Source: an uncultured Chromatiaceae bacterium
Lineage (GTDB): Bacteria > Pseudomonadota > Gammaproteobacteria > Tenderiales > Tenderiaceae
Assembly (NCBI GenBank): GCA_945787735.1
Contig: CALZIQ010000023.1
Span: forward strand, 1-36,297
Reading direction: 5' to 3'
DNA: 36,297 nucleotides
Part shown: positions 23,764 to 33,131 of the stretch, piece by piece
Layout: each line of letters begins with the position of its first letter
How positions within the stretch are numbered: position 1 is the first letter of the stretch
Notes under the pieces: generated by a model
What the model saw: the letters and a program-made list of their open reading frames with translations, nothing else
Databases searched by the model: none
What the model was told of the DNA's origin: nothing
Translations under genes and position numbers: made by a program

Positions 23764-26700
23764 AACCTAGGTTGGGCGCCAGCCAGTACTCGGCATCCTT
23801 AATGCTCATGCCTTTGCGTTTGGCATACTCTTCCGCTTGATCCTTATTAATTTTTCCGACGGCAAAGTAACTTGAATCAGGGTGGCCGTAATATATGCCA
23901 CTGACAGCAGCGGTGGGCACCATGGCCTTGGCTTCGGTTAACCAGATGCCGGTGTTGGATTGCACATCCATCAGCTGCCAGATCAAGTCTTTCTCAGTGT
24001 GATCAGGGCAGGCGGGATAACCGGCGGCGGGGCGAATGCCCTTGTAGGTTTCCTTGATCAACTCGTCATAGCCGAGTGATTCATTCGCCGCATAGCCCCA
24101 AAACTCTTTTCTAACACGTTGGTGCATGCGCTCGGCAAAGGCCTCGGCCAGACGGTCGGCCAGCGCCTTGAGCATAATGGCACTGTAGTCGTCATGGTCC
24201 TTTTCATACTCGGCGACACGCTCATCGATGCCGATGCCGGTGGTGACGGCAAAGGCACCGATGTAATCATTTATGCCGGAATCTTTCGGTGCGACAAAAT
24301 CCGTCAGACATCGATTGGGTTTGCCCTTGGGTTTTTGTTGTTGCTGGCGCAGGTTATGAAACACGGTCTGCACTTCTGTGCGTGACTCGCCTTTATAGAC
24401 TTCAATGTCATCGCCGACGGCATTGGCTGGGTAAAGCCCGATCACCGCCTTGGCCTGCAACCATTTTTCTTCGACGATCTGTTTCAGCATGGTTTGGGCA
24501 TCGGCGAACAGCTTTTTCGCCTCTTCACCCTTTTCTGCATCGTCGAAGATCTTGGGATACGAACCTTTTAATTCCCAACTATGGAAGAACGGCGTCCAGT
24601 CGATGTAGTCCACCAGTTCTGCCAGCGGGTAATCGTCGAAGACTTTGGTGCCGGTGAAGCTTGGTGTGGTCGGTTTATGCTCTGCCCAATCGATCGCAAT
24701 CTTGTTGGCGCGTGCTTGCGCCAGGCTTAGCCACTTTGTCGCAGTCTGGCGGCTGGCATGACGTTCACGCACGCCATCATAATCCATTTTAAGATCGGCA
24801 ACGAACTTGCTGCGTAGCTCGGGTGAGATCAGGCTTTGTGCTACACCGACGGCACGTGAGGCATCCTTAACCCACACAATGGGGTGTTCGTAGTGCTGGT
24901 CTATCTTCACTGCAGTATGGGCCTTGGATGTAGTGGCGCCACCGATCATCACAGGGGTGTTCATGCCCAAACGCTGCATCTCTTTTGCGATGTGAGTCAT
25001 CTCTTCCAGTGAAGGTGTGATCAGCCCCGAGAGCCCAATGACATCGACATTGTGTTTTTTAGCTTCTTCAAGAATCGTTACAGTTGGTACCATGACGCCG
25101 ATGTCGATTACTTCGAAGTTGTTGCATTGCAGCACTACACCAACGATGTTCTTGCCGATGTCATGCACATCGCCTTTGACTGTTGCCATCAGAATCTTGC
25201 CATTGTTCTCTGCTGCGCCTTCGGCCTTTTCCTCTTCGATGAATGGGATTAAGTGAGCGACGGCTTTTTTCATGACGCGTGCGGATTTAACCACTTGGGG
25301 CAGAAACATTTTTCCGGCACCAAACAGATCGCCAACCACGTTCATGCCATCCATCAACGGTCCTTCGATCACTTGGATCGGACGTTCAAAAGATTGGCGT
25401 GCCTCTTCCGTATCATCGACCACATAGGTGTCGATGCCTTTGACCATGGCGTGTTCGATACGCTTGCCCACTGGCCAGCTGCGCCATTCCAGATCTTCTT
25501 TTTTCGCCTGAGTGCCGTCGCCGCGATAATTGTCTGCAATCTCTAGCAGGCGATCGGTGGCGTCATCACGGCGATTAAGGATGACATCTTCAACCCGTTC
25601 ACGTAGCTCTTCCGGCAGGTCGTCATAGACGGCCAGCTGCGCCGCGTTGACGATGCCCATGTCCATGCCCTCTTTAATGCAGTGATAAAGAAAGACGGCG
25701 TGGATTGCTTCACGTACCGGATTGTTGCCACGAAATGAAAATGACACATTGGAGACTCCGCCTGAGACCATGGCATGGGGCAGGTTTTGTTTGATCCAGC
25801 GTGTTGCATTGATGAAGTCGACGGCATAGTTATTGTGCTCTTCAATACCGGTGGCCACGGCAAAAATGTTCGGATCAAAAATAATATCCTGTGGTGGGAA
25901 ACCCACTTCATTGACCAGAATGTTGTAAGAGTTTTTGCAGATCTCGATTTTGCGCTCGAAGGTGTCGGCCTGGCCCTTTTCATCAAAGGCCATGACGACA
26001 GTGGCGGCACCGTACTTTTTGATCAGTCTGGCATATTTTACAAACTCTTCTTTACCTTCCTTGAGCGAGATGGAGTTAACAATGCCCTTGCCTTGAATGC
26101 ACTTCAGACCGGCTTCGATAATCTCCCACTTGGACGAATCGACCATCACCGGCACCTTGGAGATATCTGGTTCGGAGGCGACTAGATTAAGATAATGGAT
26201 CATGGCGGCCTTGCCGTCGAGCATGGCCTCATCCATGTTGACGTCGATCACCTGGGCGCCGTTTTCTACTTGCTCGCGGCAAACGTCCAGCGCCTCGTCG
26301 AACTGACCTTCGAGGATCAGGCGTTTGAATTTGGCCGAGCCAGTAACGTTGGCGCGTTCACCTACATTCACAAACAACGATTCCTCGCTGATGTTAAATG
26401 GCTCCAGACCTGACAGGCGACATTCGACCGGAATCTCTGGGATTTTTCGTGGTGGGGTATCTTTAACCGTCTCGGCAATGGCCTTGATGAAATCTGGCGA
26501 TGTACCGCAACAACCACCGATGATGTTCAAAAAGCCACTCTCAGCCCACTCGTTAATAAAGCCGGCCATGTTCTCCGGCGTGTCGTCATAACCGGTTTCG
26601 GCCAGCGGATTGGGCAGGCCGGCATTGGGGTGGGCGCTGACATAACAATTCGCCACCCGTGATAATTCTTCTACATACTGGCGCAATTCTTCGGCACCGA

Positions 26701-27427
26701 GGGCGCAGTTCAGGCCAATCGAGATCGGTTCGGCATGGGCCAGTGAGTTATAAAAGGCCTCGGTCACCTGGCCAGTCAATGTACGGCCGGATTGGTCGGT
26801 GATGGTGCCGGAGATCATGATCGGGAGTTCGGTGCCGCGTTCCTCGAATACCGATTTGACCGCAAAAATGGCTGCCTTTGCGTTGAGGGTGTCGAAGATG
26901 GTTTCGATCAGAATGATGTCGGCGCCGCCGTCCATCAGACCACGGGTGGCCTCCGAATAGTCATCCACTAGCTCATCAAAGGTGATGTTTCGCGCCGCCG
27001 GGTCGTTGACGTCGGGCGAGATGGAGCAAGTCTGGCTGGTTGGGCCAAGCACGCCGGCAACGAGCCTGGGTTTCTCAGGAGTGGCCGTGGCATCACAGGC
27101 ATCACGCGCAACTCGGGCACCGGCCACATTCAGCTCGTAATTCAATTCCTGCATGCCGTAGTCGCGCAGGGTAGCTCGGTTGGCACCAAAGGTATTGGTT
27201 TCAATGATATCGGCGCCAGCCTCCAGGTATTCGGTGTGGATGGCCTTGATGATATCGGGCTGGGTCAGCACCAGCAGGTCGTTATTGCCCTTAAGATCAG
27301 ACGGCCAGTCGGCAAAACGCTCACCACGATAATCCGCTTCTTCCAGTTTATAGCGCTGGATCATGGTGCCCATGGCGCCGTCGAGGATGAGGATGCGTTG
27401 TTTAAGGAGTTCTGCCAAATTCGCCAT
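23750..27427 (-). CDS. metH: Cobalamin-dependent methionine synthase
   Basis: 1225 residues, full length, with all four modules in order. The homocysteine-binding barrel is at about 1-325, with zinc cysteines in LNCALG and GGCCGTSP. The pterin-binding barrel (methyltetrahydrofolate) is at about 345-610, with [11 protein letters not shown] and [11 protein letters not shown]. The cobalamin cap and binding domains are at about 640-890, with [12 protein letters not shown] and axial His755. The AdoMet reactivation domain is at about 900-1225, with ending [11 protein letters not shown]. The enzyme methylates homocysteine to methionine using 5-methyltetrahydrofolate. No cobalamin or SAM riboswitch fits in the 62 bases upstream, so it is likely read from the marC side or from a simple promoter. 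Confidence 0.97.
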   Translation of the reverse strand: MANLAELLKQRILILDGAMGTMIQRYKLEEADYRGERFADWPSDLKGNNDLLVLTQPDIIKAIHTEYLEAGADIIETNTFGANRATLRDYGMQELNYELNVAGARVARDACDATATPEKPRLVAGVLGPTSQTCSISPDVNDPAARNITFDELVDDYSEATRGLMDGGADIILIETIFDTLNAKAAIFAVKSVFEERGTELPIMISGTITDQSGRTLTGQVTEAFYNSLAHAEPISIGLNCALGAEELRQYVEELSRVANCYVSAHPNAGLPNPLAETGYDDTPENMAGFINEWAESGFLNIIGGCCGTSPDFIKAIAETVKDTPPRKIPEIPVECRLSGLEPFNISEESLFVNVGERANVTGSAKFKRLILEGQFDEALDVCREQVENGAQVIDVNMDEAMLDGKAAMIHYLNLVASEPDISKVPVMVDSSKWEIIEAGLKCIQGKGIVNSISLKEGKEEFVKYARLIKKYGAATVVMAFDEKGQADTFERKIEICKNSYNILVNEVGFPPQDIIFDPNIFAVATGIEEHNNYAVDFINATRWIKQNLPHAMVSGGVSNVSFSFRGNNPVREAIHAVFLYHCIKEGMDMGIVNAAQLAVYDDLPEELRERVEDVILNRRDDATDRLLEIADNYRGDGTQAKKEDLEWRSWPVGKRIEHAMVKGIDTYVVDDTEEARQSFERPIQVIEGPLMDGMNVVGDLFGAGKMFLPQVVKSARVMKKAVAHLIPFIEEEKAEGAAENNGKILMATVKGDVHDIGKNIVGVVLQCNNFEVIDIGVMVPTVTILEEAKKHNVDVIGLSGLITPSLEEMTHIAKEMQRLGMNTPVMIGGATTSKAHTAVKIDQHYEHPIVWVKDASRAVGVAQSLISPELRSKFVADLKMDYDGVRERHASRQTATKWLSLAQARANKIAIDWAEHKPTTPSFTGTKVFDDYPLAELVDYIDWTPFFHSWELKGSYPKIFDDAEKGEEAKKLFADAQTMLKQIVEEKWLQAKAVIGLYPANAVGDDIEVYKGESRTEVQTVFHNLRQQQQKPKGKPNRCLTDFVAPKDSGINDYIGAFAVTTGIGIDERVAEYEKDHDDYSAIMLKALADRLAEAFAERMHQRVRKEFWGYAANESLGYDELIKETYKGIRPAAGYPACPDHTEKDLIWQLMDVQSNTGIWLTEAKAMVPTAAVSGIYYGHPDSSYFAVGKINKDQAEEYAKRKGMSIKDAEYWLAPNLGYDAD

Positions 27428-27489
27428 TTTATTCGCCGTACACTATATAAAGGGCGGCTATTCTAACATGATCGGTTCAAATTCAGTCC

Positions 27490-28113
27490 TCAGCTCAGCA
27501 GCCCCTCCTTGATGCCATCGAGAATGAACTGCATTGCTAGCGCGGCAAGGATCAGCCCGAATAAACGGCTGATGACATTGGCGCCGGTTTCACCTAGGCG
27601 GTGGGCGATGTTGGCAGCAAACAGCAGGCAGAGCAGCATCAGCGCCATCACTAGGGTGAGTACGCCCATCAGACCCATTGACGTGGCAATACCGCTGCTG
27701 TCTGCCGACATCAGCAACACAGTGGTCATACCACCGGGACCGGCAATCAAGGGGAAAGCTAGCGGGAAAACACTCACATCATCTTTATGTTCGGCCTCGT
27801 CTTGCTCGCGTGGGGTGGTAGCACGCAGGCCAGACGATTGGCGTACAACGACCATGTCGATGGCCAAAAGAAAGAGCAGTATGCCACCGGCGATGCGGAA
27901 TGCAGGCAGCGTGATGCCGAGTAGGGTGAGAAGATTGTCACCAAGTAAAAAGAAGGTCACCAGAATGGCGCCAGAGAGCATGGTGCCGGTGATCGCCATG
28001 CGACGACGCTGGCTCTCCGTGTGTCGATGAGTAAGGGCAGCAAAAATGGTGGCTACACCAATCGGATCGATGACAACGAACAGCACGGTAAAGGCGTTGA
28101 GCAGGTTTTCCAT
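27490..28113 (-). CDS. MarC family integral membrane protein
   Basis: 207 residues with six predicted membrane helices: about 5-25, 41-61, 68-88, 117-135, 143-165 and 185-203. The family segments VVIDPIGVATIF near 16-27 and PLAFPLIAGPGGM near 116-128 are present. MarC proteins are of unknown function, and the old link to multiple antibiotic resistance has been disputed. It starts nine bases after the stop of the GH100 gene, so the two are one transcription unit. Confidence 0.9.
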   Translation of the reverse strand: MENLLNAFTVLFVVIDPIGVATIFAALTHRHTESQRRRMAITGTMLSGAILVTFFLLGDNLLTLLGITLPAFRIAGGILLFLLAIDMVVVRQSSGLRATTPREQDEAEHKDDVSVFPLAFPLIAGPGGMTTVLLMSADSSGIATSMGLMGVLTLVMALMLLCLLFAANIAHRLGETGANVISRLFGLILAALAMQFILDGIKEGLLS

Positions 28114-28121
28114 GCGTTACT

Positions 28122-29507
28122 TTAGCGCGATTTTTTTCGCTTGAAGGCATTGCCGAGCGCTAGCTGATCGAGCGTGGACTCATCATTCAGAAATTTGTGC
28201 CCCAGGATATAGGCTGTTGCCGACCAGGTTTGGTTGAAGTTGGCGCGGCGGCCGATCAGGCGGCCCGCCTTGCCGTCGTAATATTCGGGCCATTGGTCTT
28301 GCACCAGACGACGCTTGGCCACCTCAAAGGCCTTTTCGGCCAGGTCCCGGCGTCCCATTTTGATGGCCGCAGCCATGAAGGCCCACAGCAAGGTCGGCCA
28401 GCTGCCGCCATTGTGGTAGGACCAGGGGATATTTTTTGGATCGGAACCGGTGAGCAACTGCCATTCGCGCCCCTCCATGGCTGGGTAGAGTATCTTCAGC
28501 GGCATGCTGCCAACTAGGTCATTCCAACGTTGATCAAACAAGTTGAGGATCTTGTTTGACTGGTCTGTCGTGGTCAGACCAAATAGGATGGCGAGCAGAT
28601 TGCCGAGGGAGAAAAAGCGAAAGTCCATTCGTCCCGGGCCCAGATTGCCGACCAGATAGCCGGCGTTGTCGGGCAGCCAGTCCACTACCCAGTCCGGGAT
28701 GGTCTCCGGGTGAATGTTGAGCATGTTAGCGTTGTCGTGGCCAAACAGCTCGGTCTTGTAGCGGTGAATTTCGTTGAGGCGGCCGGGGTCGAGCCAGTAA
28801 AAATTACGCACGTAATCAGTCAGCACCTCAAGGCGCTTGGCGGTCAATTCCATGATGGGATGATTTTGCGCGTCATCATCCCGAAGCAGTTCGACCGAGG
28901 CGCACAGCGAAGCGTAAAACAGCGCCTGGATCTCGAGCGGGTGGCCATACACGCTCATGCGTCGATCGATCATGAAGCAACCATCCGGTACCAGCAGGGT
29001 GGGAAAGACCTCGAAACGATCGCGCAGACAAATGCCCATGATCAGACGGATGCCGCGCTGGATCTCCTCGCGCTGGGCAAATTCACGGTCGCCGGTGGCG
29101 TGCACATAGGCCTGTACCAGAAGGATCCACCACATCATGGAGTCGACTGGGGCAACGCGGCCGATGGCGCGGTCGCCGAAATCGGCGTGGAGCTCTTCGC
29201 TGCCATCTTCATGGGTAATCACCTTAAAGCTAGCGGGCATCACCCGTGGCAGCATCTGGTGACCCTCGATTTCTTCCTGGGTATCGCGCACCTTGAGGCT
29301 GATTTCGAGGAAGTTTTTGACAATATCAGGCTGATCGTCGAGTAGATAGACAAAGGCGGAGGAGACAAAATCACGCACAAAGCAGTCGGCATAATTGGCG
29401 GCGGGGGCATTGGGGTCGTGGCTGGCGACCGTGCCGATCGGTCTGCCCTGATAGGTGATGATCGACTCTTCCAGGACCTGGTAAGCGCTTTTGAGTGAAT
29501 CCGGCAC
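28122..29507 (-). CDS. Glycoside hydrolase family 100 neutral/alkaline invertase
   Basis: 461 residues, the usual length of bacterial GH100 enzymes. The start is a GTG with a perfect GGAGG four bases upstream. Family blocks are NYADCFVRDF near 38-47, APVDSMMWWILLVQAY near 117-132, FPTLLVPDGCFMIDRRMSVYGHPLEIQALF near 167-196, PEYYDGKAGRLIGRRANFNQTWS near 412-434. The Asp in MIDRR and the Glu in PEYYDGK are the likely catalytic pair by comparison with the cyanobacterial enzyme. It hydrolyses sucrose to glucose and fructose in the cytoplasm. No signal peptide is present. No sucrose-synthesis gene lies in the window. It is divergent from the TetR gene. Confidence 0.93.
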   Translation of the reverse strand: MPDSLKSAYQVLEESIITYQGRPIGTVASHDPNAPAANYADCFVRDFVSSAFVYLLDDQPDIVKNFLEISLKVRDTQEEIEGHQMLPRVMPASFKVITHEDGSEELHADFGDRAIGRVAPVDSMMWWILLVQAYVHATGDREFAQREEIQRGIRLIMGICLRDRFEVFPTLLVPDGCFMIDRRMSVYGHPLEIQALFYASLCASVELLRDDDAQNHPIMELTAKRLEVLTDYVRNFYWLDPGRLNEIHRYKTELFGHDNANMLNIHPETIPDWVVDWLPDNAGYLVGNLGPGRMDFRFFSLGNLLAILFGLTTTDQSNKILNLFDQRWNDLVGSMPLKILYPAMEGREWQLLTGSDPKNIPWSYHNGGSWPTLLWAFMAAAIKMGRRDLAEKAFEVAKRRLVQDQWPEYYDGKAGRLIGRRANFNQTWSATAYILGHKFLNDESTLDQLALGNAFKRKKSR

Positions 29508-29584
29508 GTAACCTCCATGAATGTGCAGACGGCAATGATTTGAGTGTAAGTGATAGCGGTGCAGCTTGTGAATAAGTAAGGTGA

Positions 29585-29616
29585 AAATTTATCTGTTTGA
29601 AATACAGTAAAAATTT
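29585..29616. promoter_or_regulatory. Palindromic operator candidate between GH100 and TetR genes
   Basis: AAATTTATCTGT (29585-29596), a 7-base centre, then ACAGTAAAAATTT (29604-29616) is an imperfect palindrome of 32 bases. It lies between the divergent invertase and TetR genes, about 63 bases before the TetR ATG. An autoregulatory TetR site is likely. Confidence 0.45.
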
Positions 29617-29678
29617 GGATAAATTCAGTGATGGCTAAAAAACTATAGAAAGCTTTAATTTTAAGTGAGGCTATCAGA

Positions 29679-30341
29679 ATGACCAAAAAACCGGGCTTGA
29701 GGGAACGGAAATTCGCCAGGACACGGCTGAAACTGGCGCGGGCGCTGGTTCAGCGGTTGGAGCAAACGCCGCTGGAAGAGGTGGCCGTGCGCGACCTGTG
29801 TGACGATGTGGAGGTGTCGGAGGCGACCTTCTTTAACTATTTTCCGCGTAAAACAGACCTGCTCGATTACTACACCCAGCTGTGGATGTTGGAACTGAAC
29901 TGGCGCAGCCAGCAAGCCGAGGCAAAAGGGCTGGCGGCGATTGCTGTGTCATTCGATTTCATGGCCGCCGCGTTTCACAAGCAGGCTGGGGTGATGAGCG
30001 AAATCATCGCCCGTCAGGCCCTGATGCGGGAAAAGCTGGAGCTGGTCGTGGTCGGTCTGGCGGAGCGCCTGATTGCATTCCCTGATTTTGACGGCATTGA
30101 AGCGCAGCCAGTGGGGGGTGTGGACAAAGCCTGGCTGCCTGCACTGGAACAGGCCATGCGCAGCGGCGAACTGCCAGCCAATACCCACATCCCGACGGTG
30201 ATGGTGGGGTTGGCCGCGATTTTTTACGGTGTGCCGCTGGTGCTGCGTCAGGGTAATCCTGCTGCAATATCCAGTATGTACCATCAACAGCTGGCTGTTT
30301 TCTGGGCCGGCATTCGCGCCGCCGCTAAAGGATCATCATGA
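29679..30341 (+). CDS. TetR-family transcriptional regulator
   Basis: 220 residues, with GAGG eight bases before the ATG. The N-terminal DNA-binding domain reads FARTRLKLARALVQRLEQTPLEEVAVRDLCDDVEVSEATFFNYFPRKTDLLDYY, with the helix-turn-helix at about 36-56. The remaining 150 residues are the helical ligand-binding and dimerisation domain, of unknown ligand. It overlaps the arsenate reductase gene by four bases (ATGA), so it is translated with it, and it faces the GH100 gene. It could control the ArsC gene, the invertase or both. ArsR rather than TetR is the usual arsenic regulator, so arsenic sensing is not assumed. Confidence 0.9.
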   Translation: MTKKPGLRERKFARTRLKLARALVQRLEQTPLEEVAVRDLCDDVEVSEATFFNYFPRKTDLLDYYTQLWMLELNWRSQQAEAKGLAAIAVSFDFMAAAFHKQAGVMSEIIARQALMREKLELVVVGLAERLIAFPDFDGIEAQPVGGVDKAWLPALEQAMRSGELPANTHIPTVMVGLAAIFYGVPLVLRQGNPAAISSMYHQQLAVFWAGIRAAAKGSS

Positions 30342-30769
30342 ACGACAAAAAACTGAATATTCTATTTTTATGTACAGGCAACTCCTGCCGCAGCCAAATG
30401 GCTGAAGGTTGGGCTAAGGCACTAAAAGGGGATAAGTACAATTTCTGGTCTGCCGGTATCGAAACTCACGGTCTCAACCCAAATGCGGTCAAGGTGATGG
30501 CCGAGGCGGGGGTGGATATCTCGGGGCACACGTCCGACAATGTCAACGACCTGGGTGTTGAGTTTGATGTGGTTTTCACAGTCTGTGGTCACGCCCATGA
30601 CACCTGCCCAGTGTTCATCGGTGCGCCCAAGGTGATCCATGTGGGGTTTGATGATCCGCCTAAACTGGCCAAAGAAGCCAGTACCGAGGAAGAGGCCTTG
30701 GGCCACTACCGCCGTGTTCGTGATGAAATCCGGGGTTTTATTGAGCGGATTGAAGATAGCTTGGCGTAA
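30338..30769 (+). CDS. arsC: Arsenate reductase of the low-molecular-weight phosphatase type
   Basis: 143 residues. The P-loop LFLCTGNSCRSQMAEG gives the nucleophile Cys12 and Cys17 in the CX5R motif with Arg18. The second and third redox cysteines are Cys83 and Cys90 in TVCGHAHDTCP. This three-cysteine arrangement belongs to thioredoxin-coupled ArsC (S. aureus type), which reduces As(V) to As(III). The DP pair in HVGFDDPP near 108 supplies the catalytic acid. It is the second gene of a two-gene unit with TetR. No arsenite exporter (ArsB or Acr3) or ArsR is present. Confidence 0.92.
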   Translation: MNDKKLNILFLCTGNSCRSQMAEGWAKALKGDKYNFWSAGIETHGLNPNAVKVMAEAGVDISGHTSDNVNDLGVEFDVVFTVCGHAHDTCPVFIGAPKVIHVGFDDPPKLAKEASTEEEALGHYRRVRDEIRGFIERIEDSLA

Positions 30770-30873
30770 CGACAGATCTCTTAATTCTCAACAAACGAGG
30801 CGCGTCGAAGAGATTCTGCCTTCTGTTTTGTGTTTCACTGCAGATACGAGACCCATAATATAATCCTTCGATC

Positions 30874-32970
30874 TCATATGACTAAATGAAATGGGTTTAA
30901 CCCATCTTGTTGTCGTTGCCATATCTGCTGATAGGCCGATTCAATTTCCTGTGTGAACAGCGTTGTATTGAATAACGGCTGTGTTAAGCGGTTCTCTGCC
31001 AGCTTCTGTTTTATTGCGTTGATTACTTCAGGTTGCGTGGCCAGTTTCAAAGCCAGTGCCTCGTACGCTTCGTGGTTGTGAGTGATTAGTTCGGGCAGTC
31101 CGATTGCGTGCAGCAGGCTGGCAGCGACACGACTGGCAAAGGTGTCGCCTTGGCATGTCACTATGGGCACGCCTGCCCAAAGGGCATCGCTGGCGGTGGT
31201 GTGGGCGTTGTAATGAAACGTGTCGAGAAAAAGGTCGGCGTGTTTGTGCCGTGCTAGGTGTTCTGCCTGTTCCATGCGAGGTGCAAAAACAAGTTGCTCG
31301 GGATTGACGTTTTGTTTTTGTGCTTGATCACGCAGGTTGTTGCATATGCTTTCGTTTCCTTCGAATAACCACAGCACACTACCTTCCACTTTTCTCAGTA
31401 GTCGCATCCATAGGCTGAAGGCATCGGCTGTGATCTTGAAGTTGTTATTGAAACAGCAAAACACAAAACCTGATTCCGGTAATCCTAATTGCTGGCGCGT
31501 TGGAATTGTTTCGGCGATTTGGCGTTGTGAATCATTGGCCTGATAGCTGTGGGGCAGTTGCACTACCTTTTCGCTGTACATATCGAATTGCTGTGTGGGT
31601 ATCACCACCGGGTCGGCGATTATATAGTCGATATAAGGTGTGGCCATGGTGCCCGGAAAGCCTAGATAGTTAACTTGGATAGGTGCTGGGCGCAGTGCAA
31701 AGATGCCGGGGCGGCAGTCCTGGGTAAAGCCTTTAAGATCGATCGCGATGTCGATTTCCAGTTCACGCGCTTTTGTTGCAATGGCTTTGTCGCTAAGCTT
31801 GGATGCTTCGATGAAATGATCAAAGCCCTTTGTTAATCGTTCGCGCATCTCATCCTGTATGTCTGGCCCAAATGAAAAGGCAAATATCTCAAAGCGGGAG
31901 CGGTCATGTTTTTCAAACAACCCCGCCATCAGATAGGCGGTGGCATGGTTGTGAAAGTCAGCCGAGAAGTAAGCGACACGTATACGCTGATGGGCATAGT
32001 GTTCGCCATTCCAAAGTGCATGTTCTGCGGCAGGGTATTTGGCTGCGGCAAACAGCATGGCGGATTTTTTTAATTGTGCTGCCGTGGCTGGCAGTGCAAG
32101 CAGGTGAAACGGTGGTGGGATTGAGATGCCTTTATCCAAGTCGCGCAGCAGTGCTTTTGTACGTTGATCAAATTGTTGCCAGTCACCCAGCTGCATCTGT
32201 GCATGCAGCCGGTCGGCCCGCGCATAAGGATGTTTGGGATTGATCTCGATGGCTTTGTTGTAACTGGTCAAAGCCTCTTTATATTGTTTCAGGTCTCTGA
32301 GAATGTTGCCACGGTTGTAGTAGGCGTCGGCATAGTCGGGCTTGATGCTGATGGCCTGATCATAACTTGCAATGGCTTGTTCATGTTGTCGCATTTCATC
32401 GAGTACGATGCCGCGATTGTAATAGGCCTCGGCAAAGCCTGGGCTCTGTGTAATCGCTTGGTTGAAGTCGGCGAGTGCCTGTTCATATTGCTGCATCTCC
32501 AACAGGGTGGTGCCGCGATTGTTGTAGGCATTGGCATAATTTGGTTTTAGTGCGATTGCCTTGTCAAAACTGGCGATAGCGTCTTCGTGACGGCTGAGTT
32601 CTTTGAGTGTATTACCCTGATTGTTGTAGGCCTCGGCGAAATTAGCGTTTAACGAGATGGCTTGGGCAAAACAGGCAAGTGCATCATCATGGCGCTTGAG
32701 TTGTAGAAGTGCCAAGCCAAGGTTGAAGTGGATGGCAAAATCGTCAGGTCGGAGCATGGCGGCTTGATTGAAATATTTTATAGCCGAGTCGAACTGCCCC
32801 TGTTGCCCGTGCAGTGTTCCCAGTCCATCCAGGGCAAAAAAGTTTTTCGGTTCTGCTTTTAATACGCGTTGGTAGGTTTTTTGCGCTTTTTGCAGCTTGC
32901 CCTGTTGATGCAGGGCAATGGCTTGTTTTAGCAGGGCGCTTGTTTGTTGGTTTTCTTGTGGTGGTGTCAC
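30874..32970 (-). CDS. TPR protein with GT41 (O-GlcNAc transferase-like) domain
   Basis: 698 residues, GTG start (an in-frame stop lies just upstream). Residues about 8-245 contain seven TPR repeats, with the typical AYNNRGTTLLEMQQYEQAL and NYANAYNNRG cores, of 34 residues. The C-terminal half (about 335-690) carries the SPINDLY/OGT-like GT41 domain: RVAYFSADFHNHATAYLMAGLFE near 342, VNYLGFPGTMA near 440, and TASDALWAGVPIVTCQGDTFASRVAASLL near 600-628. Such enzymes transfer a sugar from a UDP-sugar to proteins. The acceptor is unknown. Some bacterial relatives modify surface or motility proteins. No gene nearby suggests the target. Confidence 0.9.
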   Translation of the reverse strand: MTPPQENQQTSALLKQAIALHQQGKLQKAQKTYQRVLKAEPKNFFALDGLGTLHGQQGQFDSAIKYFNQAAMLRPDDFAIHFNLGLALLQLKRHDDALACFAQAISLNANFAEAYNNQGNTLKELSRHEDAIASFDKAIALKPNYANAYNNRGTTLLEMQQYEQALADFNQAITQSPGFAEAYYNRGIVLDEMRQHEQAIASYDQAISIKPDYADAYYNRGNILRDLKQYKEALTSYNKAIEINPKHPYARADRLHAQMQLGDWQQFDQRTKALLRDLDKGISIPPPFHLLALPATAAQLKKSAMLFAAAKYPAAEHALWNGEHYAHQRIRVAYFSADFHNHATAYLMAGLFEKHDRSRFEIFAFSFGPDIQDEMRERLTKGFDHFIEASKLSDKAIATKARELEIDIAIDLKGFTQDCRPGIFALRPAPIQVNYLGFPGTMATPYIDYIIADPVVIPTQQFDMYSEKVVQLPHSYQANDSQRQIAETIPTRQQLGLPESGFVFCCFNNNFKITADAFSLWMRLLRKVEGSVLWLFEGNESICNNLRDQAQKQNVNPEQLVFAPRMEQAEHLARHKHADLFLDTFHYNAHTTASDALWAGVPIVTCQGDTFASRVAASLLHAIGLPELITHNHEAYEALALKLATQPEVINAIKQKLAENRLTQPLFNTTLFTQEIESAYQQIWQRQQDGLNPFHLVI

Positions 32971-33131
32971 GGGTTTACGCAGCCAGCATTAGAATGCGTG
33001 TCATCGTAGCACAGTGCAGTCGCTGATCGGAATGTCTGGGCTAGTGTGTCCGGGCCAGCCGTTTTCTGCTATTTACTGGCCCTGGCCGTGCATTGGCAGT
33101 ACCATAGCCGCCATCAATAAATGGAGTGGTT

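Noticed and set aside
27428-27489. Cobalamin or SAM riboswitch before metH
   Set aside because: Only 62 bases separate marC and metH, with no conserved B12-box or SAM-box sequence visible.
32240-32950. Apparent tandem DNA repeats with about 102-base period
   Set aside because: They are the 34-residue TPR units of the GT41 protein, not non-coding repeats or a CRISPR array.
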